From Candidatus Omnitrophota bacterium (GTDB lineage: Bacteria; Omnitrophota; Gorgyraeia; Gygaellales; Profunditerraquicolaceae), in contig JAQTTQ010000007.1 of assembly GCA_028710685.1 (NCBI GenBank), forward strand, positions 1 to 42,071: a DNA stretch of 42,071 bases. The letters run 5' to 3'. The notes beneath the pieces were generated by a model, which had not been told where the DNA came from, searched no databases, and saw only the letters and a list, made by a program, of their open reading frames with translations. The translations under genes were made by a program, and so were the position numbers. Positions within the stretch are counted from its first letter, which is position 1; every line of letters begins with the position of its first letter. Of this stretch, positions 34,811 to 42,071 are shown one piece after another.

Positions 34811-37800
34811 ATTTTTAAAACCTCCTGCGGGATTTTTCTTTTATGGAATATGGCATAGAGCGTCGGGACAAAAAACATGGTAATAAATGTTGAGACCGAT
34901 AAACCGCTTATCATCGTAATCCCCAATGGCTGCCAGGTCTCTGAACCAGTCCCATGCGATAAGGCTAACGGTAAAAGCCCCGCTAAAGTAGTTATCGTAG
35001 TCATCAATACCGGCCTAAGCCTGTCACGTCCGGCGGAAGTTACGGCATCAAACATAGTAAGGCCTCTTGCGCGCAATATATTTATATAGCTGATTAAAAC
35101 TATAGCGTTATTGACAACTATGCCCATAAGCATAACTATGCCTAAAAAGGTATTGATACTTAAATTAGTCCTGGTAGTAACAAAGCCTACTATCACCCCC
35201 ACAAAAGTAAAAGGTATAGAAAACATTACGATAAAAGGATCAAGCAGGGATTCAAATTGCCCGGCCATAACCATATAGACTAAAGATATGCCAAGAATAA
35301 GAAGCAGGGATAAATCCCAGAAAGCTTTCTTCTGTTCATCTGCCTCTCCGCCAAAACTTACAATAATATCCGAAGGTATGGCGACCTTTGTTAATCCCCT
35401 TTTTAAATCCTCGACTATCTTACCGGAAGAGCGTTGGTAAGCGTTGCATTCTACGCTTACTACTCTCTCCCGGTTCAGGCGCTCGATAGTTTCGGGCCCG
35501 CTTGATTCATAGATTTTGGCTATATTGCTTAGCCTGATATGCTTTCTTATCGCACCTTTTGCGCTAGCTGCTTCCTCCAAAGTCTCAAAAGGTACATTAT
35601 CTGCGGGTAGCGGGGCAATGATAGCAAGGTTTCTTATATCCTCTATCTTTGTGCGCGATGATTCTTCAAGCCTGACATATATATCATAGGTCTTGCCTTT
35701 TTCCCTGTATTTGGTAGCGGTTGCTCCTTGTATAAACGTCTTCATGCTCTCTGATATCGTGTACATATCCAAGCCCAGGCTGGCTGCCTTTTCTCTGTCT
35801 ATTTCAATCCTTAATTCCGGGCGGTTTGCTTCTCGCGAAACACTTACATCAACTGCTCCGGGTATTTTTTCAAGGATTAATCTTATTTTTTCTGCTAAGG
35901 CATCGGTCTCCTCAAAAGAATGCCCTATAATATCTAACTGCACAGTCTTGCCACCAGTGCCTGCAATCAACCTGCCCAAAGGATTGCCTGTAGTTATATC
36001 TGTTTTTAAGACTCCGGGGATAAGCTTCACCTTCTCTCGCACTGCCTGCCCTATTTGTTTTACCGATCGCCTTCTTTTTTCTTTTGGGATAAGCTTGGCG
36101 CCGGCTGAGATTATGTGCGTGCCTGAAGACCCTCCCATTAGCCTGCCTACGCCGGTAACAGCCCCGCTTCTTGAATAATAAAAACTTGCCTCAGGGATAT
36201 CCTCTTTAAGAATCCCCTCTATCCTTTGAGCTACTTTATCTGTCTCTTCAATGCGCGTTCCTATGGGCAAATATACGGTAAGGCGCAAATCTCCAGAATC
36301 TTCTTCGGGTATAAACTCATTACCGACTAAAGGAAGCAACAGTATGCTTGAAATAAAAGCTATGGAAAAACCAGCCAATATAAGCTTTTTGTGGCTTAGG
36401 CAAAAACCTAAAGCCTTTGCGTATGCGCTCTCTAAGCTTTTAAACCACCGCTCCGATATGTCATACAGTTTAAGAATATGCTTTCTTTTGTCATCACTGT
36501 TAAAACGCATAAACTTAGAACAGAGCATCGGAGTAAAAGTTAAAGCCGTAAATAATGAAGCTAATAACGCCACTGAAACAACCATAGCCAAAACACCAAA
36601 CATTATGCCGATTACTCCGGGTATAAAAAGCATGGGTAAAAATACAACCACTGTAGTTAACGTTGAAGCTGAAATTGCCAAGAATAATTCTGAAGCCCCA
36701 AAAATAGCCGCCTCGGAAGGCCGGTTTCCCCGCTCCAGCTTTCGATGTATATTATCTACGACTACGATAGCATTATCTACTATCATCCCCGCGGCAATGG
36801 CTAAAGAAGAAAGGCTGATTACGTTTATCGTCCCTTTGCTTAAAAATAAATATATGAAGGTAGCCAGAATCGAAAACGGCAAGGTCAAAGCAATAATTAA
36901 GCTCGGAGTAAAGGCGCGTAAGAAAAACCATACCACTAATATAACCAATAAAATACCCAACCAAACCGACGATTTAAGCGATTTAAGCGAATCTATTATG
37001 TCTTTTGAAGTATCAAATATAATATTTAGCTTTACATCCGCCGGTAGGGTTTTTTCTATTTCTTTGAGCCTGGCCTTCACGCGGCTGGCAACTTCTACCG
37101 TATTCGTACCGTTTTGCTTCTGGACCATAAGCATAATCCCCCGCTGCTTATTAATACGCACATACCCGGTCTCTTCTTTAAAACCATCGTCTATCCTAGC
37201 GACATCTTTTAAATAAATCAGTTTTTTGCCGCGCTTACCTAAAATAACCAAATTAATTTCATCCGGCTTAACAAATTCACCCGGGAGCCGGACAAGATAG
37301 TCAGTCAAGCCTGTCTTTAGGTTACCGACAGGCTGGGTAATATTTTCTTGTTTTAATTTGTTTTGTATATCTAATACGGAAAAGCCATAACCTTCCAAAC
37401 GCTGCCTATCCACCCAAATATTTATCTGCCGCTCTAAGCCGCCTCCCTGGATTTGCACCGTTCCTACTCCGGGTAGCTGTTTTAAAGAATCCCCTATTTT
37501 CTTATCGACGATATCGTAAAGATCCGGGTAACTCTGCCCAGCGGTTATACCTATATAAATAATGGGCATATTTGCAGTATTAAACTTGAATATCATCGGG
37601 TTATCCATTTCATCGGGGATATCAGGAAGGAACCTTTTTGCCCTTTCTATACGGTCACGCACATCATTGGAGGCTTCATCAAGATTTGTCCCCCATATAA
37701 ACTTAAGCCTTATTACTGAAGAACCTTCGGAAGAAGAAGAAGTTATCTTCTCTAATCCCGGGGTTGTGCCCAGCTGATTCTCCAGCTCCTCAGTAACCTT

Positions 37801-37983
37801 GGTTTCTACGTCAACGGGGCTTGCCCCCGGGTAGCTTGCTATCACGCTTATCGAAGGAGGCTCTATTTCAGGCATCATATCAACTCCCAGCCTGCTTAAT
37901 GAATAAACTGCCAGGATAATTATGGCAGTAAAAATCATCAAATTAGTAACCGGTTTCTTTACCCCGAATTTCGGAAGATTCAT
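34807..37983 (-). CDS. RND multidrug efflux permease (AcrB/HAE1-like)
   Basis: 1058 aa; GVDMMPEIEPPSISVIASYPGASPVDVETKVTEELE; GMIVDNAIVVVDNI; two repeated TM halves. Confidence 0.96.
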   Translation of the reverse strand: MNLPKFGVKKPVTNLMIFTAIIILAVYSLSRLGVDMMPEIEPPSISVIASYPGASPVDVETKVTEELENQLGTTPGLEKITSSSSEGSSVIRLKFIWGTNLDEASNDVRDRIERAKRFLPDIPDEMDNPMIFKFNTANMPIIYIGITAGQSYPDLYDIVDKKIGDSLKQLPGVGTVQIQGGGLERQINIWVDRQRLEGYGFSVLDIQNKLKQENITQPVGNLKTGLTDYLVRLPGEFVKPDEINLVILGKRGKKLIYLKDVARIDDGFKEETGYVRINKQRGIMLMVQKQNGTNTVEVASRVKARLKEIEKTLPADVKLNIIFDTSKDIIDSLKSLKSSVWLGILLVILVVWFFLRAFTPSLIIALTLPFSILATFIYLFLSKGTINVISLSSLAIAAGMIVDNAIVVVDNIHRKLERGNRPSEAAIFGASELFLAISASTLTTVVVFLPMLFIPGVIGIMFGVLAMVVSVALLASLFTALTFTPMLCSKFMRFNSDDKRKHILKLYDISERWFKSLESAYAKALGFCLSHKKLILAGFSIAFISSILLLPLVGNEFIPEEDSGDLRLTVYLPIGTRIEETDKVAQRIEGILKEDIPEASFYYSRSGAVTGVGRLMGGSSGTHIISAGAKLIPKEKRRRSVKQIGQAVREKVKLIPGVLKTDITTGNPLGRLIAGTGGKTVQLDIIGHSFEETDALAEKIRLILEKIPGAVDVSVSREANRPELRIEIDREKAASLGLDMYTISESMKTFIQGATATKYREKGKTYDIYVRLEESSRTKIEDIRNLAIIAPLPADNVPFETLEEAASAKGAIRKHIRLSNIAKIYESSGPETIERLNRERVVSVECNAYQRSSGKIVEDLKRGLTKVAIPSDIIVSFGGEADEQKKAFWDLSLLLILGISLVYMVMAGQFESLLDPFIVMFSIPFTFVGVIVGFVTTRTNLSINTFLGIVMLMGIVVNNAIVLISYINILRARGLTMFDAVTSAGRDRLRPVLMTTITTLAGLLPLALSHGTGSETWQPLGITMISGLSVSTFITMFFVPTLYAIFHKRKIPQEVLKI

Positions 37984-38855
37984 GGATTATCTACCTCTGC
38001 TTCTACCAAGGCTCCTTCATATAACTTCTGCTGGCCCATTATTACTACTAATTCTCCCTCTCTAAGCCCGCTTAAAACCTCATAGTAAGGCCCGTCTTTT
38101 ATCCCCAGGGATATTTGCCTTAAAGCCGCCTTCTTGTTTTCGATTACGAATACATAAGTATTAGAATCCCTGCCCATTGTCGCTTCTTTAAGTATAGCCA
38201 AAGCTGCCAACCTTTTGTCCAAAATAATACTTACCTTGGCAAACATACCAGACCTTAATCTTCCTTCGGGGTTGTCCACTGTTATCTCAATAGGCGCAGA
38301 ACGCGTAGAAAGGTCTATTACGGGGCTTATCTTGGTGACTACCCCCGGGAATTCTTCATTTGGCCAAGAGTCTACTTTAGCCTTTGCCTCTTGAGATAAA
38401 GAAATCCTTGGCATATATTTTTCAGGAATATCCAAAGTTATCTTTACCTTTTCATCGTTTACCACAAATGCAACCGGAGTCTGCGTATTGACATTCTCCC
38501 CAATATCCACAAAAACCCTGCCTACTACGCCCGTTAAAGTGCTCTCAACCGGGGCCTTTTCAAACTTAAGCCCGACCTCATCGCGGTCAATATAGCAGAT
38601 GACATCGCCTTTATTTATCAAACTGCCGTCTTCCTTAACTTTTTCTATTATTTTTCCGCTTACCTTAGGGTATATATAAGCTTCATCCGTAGCCTTTATA
38701 TCCCCGGCATATTCCAGTATATAGTTTAGTTCTTTTGCTTCCAATTTCATTGCCTTAACCGGTATAACCTCCTGCTTCATATTGTTTATTTCTTTGGCCT
38801 GGCATCCGCATATAAAGGCTGAATATAAAAATAATATTAAAATAAACTTACGCAT
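37980..38855 (-). CDS. RND efflux periplasmic adaptor (membrane fusion protein)
   Basis: Lipobox FICGCQAKE; YPKVSGKIIEKVKEDGSLINKGDVICYID; GVVGRVFVDIGENV; LRSGMFAKVSI. Confidence 0.93.
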   Translation of the reverse strand: MRKFILILFLYSAFICGCQAKEINNMKQEVIPVKAMKLEAKELNYILEYAGDIKATDEAYIYPKVSGKIIEKVKEDGSLINKGDVICYIDRDEVGLKFEKAPVESTLTGVVGRVFVDIGENVNTQTPVAFVVNDEKVKITLDIPEKYMPRISLSQEAKAKVDSWPNEEFPGVVTKISPVIDLSTRSAPIEITVDNPEGRLRSGMFAKVSIILDKRLAALAILKEATMGRDSNTYVFVIENKKAALRQISLGIKDGPYYEVLSGLREGELVVIMGQQKLYEGALVEAEVDNP

Positions 38856-38857
38856 AA

Positions 38858-40123
38858 TTAAAAACCTCCTGTTGCTTTATCAAATTCTGCCTTAGCTACC
38901 ATATAGTCATAAGAAGCCTGGTTGAGGCTAAACTGCGATACAGCATATTTGGCATTGGCATCGCTTTTATCAAGAAAACTCGCCTCTCCTTTAGCATACT
39001 TCTTATTCATAACTTTGAAGTTATCTTCATACATTTTCAGGTCTGATTCCGAAGATTTAATCTTAGAAAGCGCATCTTTTAAGCTAAGATACGCGTCCTT
39101 TAACTCCAAAGTAATATCCTTGATCGCTTTATCCTTTAGGATCTGGGTCTTTTTTAAATCAATTACTGCCTGCTCTACTTTCGCCTTTGCCTTCCATCCG
39201 TCAAATATAGGCCAAGAAAACGTAGCCCCCAAGACATTATAATCATGCCAGTCTCTGGTATTAACAGTAGTGGTCACCGCATGCGACCTGCTGTAATAAT
39301 CCCACCCCGCGTATATGCTCGGCCGCGTTGATGATTTAGCTATTTCAATAGACCTTTTATCCGCATTAATCTGGGCTGCATACTGCTTTATCTCCGGCCT
39401 TACCTCAAGCGCTTTTAATAACCCTTCATCAAAAGCAGCCTCCCTGCCATCATAGTAAAATTCTCCTGTGGCAACTATATTAACAGTTTTATCAAGATAT
39501 AACAAATTGTTTAGCGTTTCCTGGGCCAAGCTTATTTGGTTTAAGGAAGATTCGTAAACTTGCGTTAAATTACTTAAAGAGGCTTCTGCCTGAAGCACCT
39601 GTGAATCTGAGGCTTCTCCAAATTTATGTTTTTCTTTCATAAAATCCAGGTGCTCCTTGCCGTTATCCAGCAAAACCTTATTAAGCTTAGAATATTCCTG
39701 AGCCAGTAAAAGGGTATAGAGGCTCTTTTTAACATCTAACGCTGTCTCTATCCTGCTTTTGTCTAAAAGAGCCTGAGAGACTTCAAAGATATAACCGGTA
39801 TATTTTATAGTATTAAAAGTCTTGCCTCCTGTATAAAGATACTGCTTTAAACTAACCTGTGAGCCGGTCTGGCTCATATCTTTAGAATAATAACCTCTTG
39901 TATAGGTCCAATCTCCTAGAAAAGTTAAAGAAGGAAAGAGGTCAGCGTGGCTCTCAGCTATTTTAGCCTTGGCCTTGATTAATTCTTCTTCCCCAAGCAA
40001 TATATTACGGTTATCTCTTAACGCAATTATAAGAGCCTCTTCTATAGATAGAGGCATCTCTTCGGCTATAAGTAGGGATAGAGGAAGGAATAAAATAATT
40101 GCAATAACTGCTGCTGTCTTCAA
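38858..40123 (-). CDS. TolC-family outer-membrane efflux protein
   Basis: Signal peptide; MPLSIEEALIIALRDNRNILLGEEELIKAKAKIAESHADLFPSLTFLGDWTYTRG; two OEP repeats. Confidence 0.93.
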   Translation of the reverse strand: MKTAAVIAIILFLPLSLLIAEEMPLSIEEALIIALRDNRNILLGEEELIKAKAKIAESHADLFPSLTFLGDWTYTRGYYSKDMSQTGSQVSLKQYLYTGGKTFNTIKYTGYIFEVSQALLDKSRIETALDVKKSLYTLLLAQEYSKLNKVLLDNGKEHLDFMKEKHKFGEASDSQVLQAEASLSNLTQVYESSLNQISLAQETLNNLLYLDKTVNIVATGEFYYDGREAAFDEGLLKALEVRPEIKQYAAQINADKRSIEIAKSSTRPSIYAGWDYYSRSHAVTTTVNTRDWHDYNVLGATFSWPIFDGWKAKAKVEQAVIDLKKTQILKDKAIKDITLELKDAYLSLKDALSKIKSSESDLKMYEDNFKVMNKKYAKGEASFLDKSDANAKYAVSQFSLNQASYDYMVAKAEFDKATGGF

Positions 40124-40569
40124 ATTACCCCTTTCTTAATATGCTTTTCTATGCGCATAAGTACGCGCAGGTAATCCTGGCGGTCTTTTTCGGTAACTTT
40201 GCCAAAAATCCTCATTACCATCCTGCGCCTTTCATGAGCGACTTTTTTCATTAAAGCCTGCCCTTTTAAATTAATCTCTATCTTAATAATACGGCGGTCA
40301 TTTTGATCAAAAATCCTATTTACATAACCAGCTTTAACTAATCTATCCACAATCCCGGTTACAGCAGCTGTAGTTACTTTCATGAAATTAGCTATATCGG
40401 TCATCTTAACTGAATCCTGGGTACTTAAATATTGCAAAACCAGAATCTGGGGCAAAGTCACCTTCCCCTTGTAAATTTCCTGCGGCTGCATATGGGCAAA
40501 CTCTTTCATAAGTATAGGCATAATCTCATTCATCTTATCGGCAAAATCAGACAATGTTAGCATTGGCAT
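40120..40569 (-). CDS. MarR-family transcriptional regulator
   Basis: TLPQILVLQYLSTQDSVKMTDIANFMKVTTAAVTGIVDRLVKAGYVNRIFDQNDRRIIKIEI winged helix. Confidence 0.93.
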   Translation of the reverse strand: MPMLTLSDFADKMNEIMPILMKEFAHMQPQEIYKGKVTLPQILVLQYLSTQDSVKMTDIANFMKVTTAAVTGIVDRLVKAGYVNRIFDQNDRRIIKIEINLKGQALMKKVAHERRRMVMRIFGKVTEKDRQDYLRVLMRIEKHIKKGVI

Positions 40570-40581
40570 AGGTACCTCCTA

Positions 40582-40646
40582 ATATTATTAACTATATTGA
40601 TTATTAAGCCTATTAATAATATGCCATACAAGAATACATTTGTCAA
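40582..40646 (-). promoter_or_regulatory. Promoter and putative MarR operator half-sites for the marR-efflux operon
   Basis: Minus strand TTGACA (40646-40641), 17 bp, CATATT (40623-40618). Half-sites ATATTATTAA (40582-40591), ATTATTAA (40600-40607) and inverted TTAATAATAT (40613-40622). Confidence 0.65.
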
Positions 40647-40670
40647 GAAAAAACTGCGCATAAATTCTTA

Positions 40671-41186
40671 TTAAAGGGTTTTAATGAGCGTAAAGAGGAA
40701 TTTCGCTTCGGCCGTAAGCATTTGCGTGTTATGCTCAAGGATGCGGGATAATGAAGAATGCCCTTTATTCTTTTTAAGATTACCTAACTTTTTCATACTA
40801 AGGGATATCCTATTTAACATACGCAATCTTGCCCTTAGCCTATTGCGCGCTGAAATGGGCTTTAGATAATGCAAAAAATATAGGCTTAAGTCTAAGCTGA
40901 ATTGCGGCCGTTTAAGCTCTAAAAGGCTTCTGCCCAGCAATTCTTCAAAACGGGTTTTGCCTTTTGCGGTTAAAGTATAAACAATGCGTTTTGGGCGATT
41001 GCCAACTTTACCTATCTTCTTGGCTATCAATCCTTTTTGCTCCAGGACTCTTAAAGGATAATATATAGACTTGGCTTGTATTCCGGCAAACAAAGAGAGG
41101 ATCTGTTTAACCTTGGTTTTTATATCATAGCCATGCTTTGGCCCTTGGCGCAAAAGGCCCAACAACAATAATTCTTGCTCAATCAT
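40671..41186 (-). CDS. PadR-like transcriptional regulator
   Basis: [30 protein letters not shown]...[45 protein letters not shown]. Confidence 0.88.
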   Translation of the reverse strand: MIEQELLLLGLLRQGPKHGYDIKTKVKQILSLFAGIQAKSIYYPLRVLEQKGLIAKKIGKVGNRPKRIVYTLTAKGKTRFEELLGRSLLELKRPQFSLDLSLYFLHYLKPISARNRLRARLRMLNRISLSMKKLGNLKKNKGHSSLSRILEHNTQMLTAEAKFLFTLIKTL

Positions 41187-42071
41187 GCCACAACGCCCAT
41201 GTTGCGGAATTTCTTATATCTTTGCTTAACCAGCTCATCTTTTTTTAAGGCTGTCAAATTTTTAATCTCTTTGACAAGCACTTCTTTTATATTCTGCGCT
41301 GTCTTCTCAAAGTCACGGTGAGCGCCACCTAAAGGCTCAGGGATAATCCCGTCTATAACTTTTAGTTTGATAAGGTCTTCTCCGGTTAACTTTAAAACAG
41401 CTGCTGCGTCAGGGGCCTTTGAACCATCCTTCCATAATATGGCGGCACAACCTTCGGGGGATATAACAGAATAATATGAATTTTCCAGGATATAAACACG
41501 GTCAGCTACTCCCACACCAAGCGCCCCTCCTGATCCTCCTTCGCCTATAACCACTGAGATAATCGGCGTAGAGACAGAAGACATCTCTCTTAAATTCATG
41601 GCAATTGCCTGTGACTGCCCTCTCTCTTCAGCCCCTATACCCGGGTATGCCCCCGGGGTATCAATAAATATTACCACTGGAATATTGAATTCCTCTGCCA
41701 ACTGCATCATCCTTATTGCCTTGCGGTAACCTTCAGGGTGAGCGCAGCCAAAATTGCGCTTAAGGTTCTCCTTGGTATCCCGGCCCTTTTGATGCCCTAT
41801 AACCACGATTTTCTGTTTATCTAACCTAGCAAGGCCCGAAACAATGGCCTTATCATCGGAGAAAAGCCTGTCTCCGTGCACTTCCAGGAAATCCGTCATC
41901 AAAAGTTGGATGTAATCTAAGGTGTAGGGCCTTTGTGGGTGCCGCGCAAGCTGGACTTTCTGCCAGGGGGAGAGGTTTGTATAGGTATCTTTTCTAAGAT
42001 GCTCTAGCTTATCTTCGAGCTTTCTGACCTCGGAAGATAAATCGATCTTTTTATCTGTTATAAAATGCCTG
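41183..42071 (-). CDS. accA: Acetyl-CoA carboxylase carboxyltransferase subunit alpha (runs off right edge)
   Basis: [73 protein letters not shown]; the frame stays open to the edge (...[36 protein letters not shown]). Confidence 0.96.
   Translation of the reverse strand, partial: RHFITDKKIDLSSEVRKLEDKLEHLRKDTYTNLSPWQKVQLARHPQRPYTLDYIQLLMTDFLEVHGDRLFSDDKAIVSGLARLDKQKIVVIGHQKGRDTKENLKRNFGCAHPEGYRKAIRMMQLAEEFNIPVVIFIDTPGAYPGIGAEERGQSQAIAMNLREMSSVSTPIISVVIGEGGSGGALGVGVADRVYILENSYYSVISPEGCAAILWKDGSKAPDAAAVLKLTGEDLIKLKVIDGIIPEPLGGAHRDFEKTAQNIKEVLVKEIKNLTALKKDELVKQRYKKFRNMGVVA

Noticed and set aside
36251-37216. 321-aa plus-strand ORF opposite the RND permease
   Set aside because: Antisense to a clear AcrB-type gene; low-complexity composition and no recognisable motif.
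1-42071. CRISPR arrays, rRNA genes, complete insertion sequences, prophage
   Set aside because: No regularly spaced repeats, no rRNA-like sequence and no transposase, integrase or phage structural genes were recognised.

Overview
Chromosomal segment of a probably anaerobic, Gram-negative bacterium. The gene content resembles Omnitrophota/PVC-type genomes, but taxonomy is inference only. The left third is housekeeping: uvrC fragment, murJ, rpsT, holA, lptE- and bamD-like genes, comEC/comEA, a response regulator, leuS, nfo, tRNA-Ala(GGC), tRNA-Leu(CAA), an M1 peptidase and rlmN. The right end carries a MarR-TolC-MFP-RND efflux operon, a PII-like protein, PadR and accA. Between them (about 11.9-33.9 kb, all minus strand, no gap over about 55 bp) is a long run that looks like a type II aromatic polyketide cluster. 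It has a KS-alpha with intact Cys/His/His, a KS-beta/CLF with all three residues lost, an ACP, a WhiE-ORFVI/TcmN-like SRPBCC aromatase/cyclase, a metal-dependent cyclase-family protein, an SDR and an MFS exporter. It also has a BchE-like B12-binding radical SAM enzyme, a PCP_red-like small protein, an internally duplicated TIGR04076-like protein and a ketopantoate-reductase-like protein. Directly downstream, linked by 4-nt ATGA overlaps, are a nucleoside phosphorylase, an MtnA-like isomerase, a class II aldolase fused to an SCP2-like domain, and an aldehyde dehydrogenase. This set matches the steps of the 5'-deoxyadenosine/MTA salvage 'DHAP shunt' and could dispose of the radical SAM by-product. 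A near-consensus sigma70 promoter with an 18-bp perfect palindrome precedes the run. The best candidate for a new system is this proposed anaerobic aromatic polyketide pathway with built-in 5'-dAdo recycling. All functions are assigned from reading protein motifs; no searches were run.
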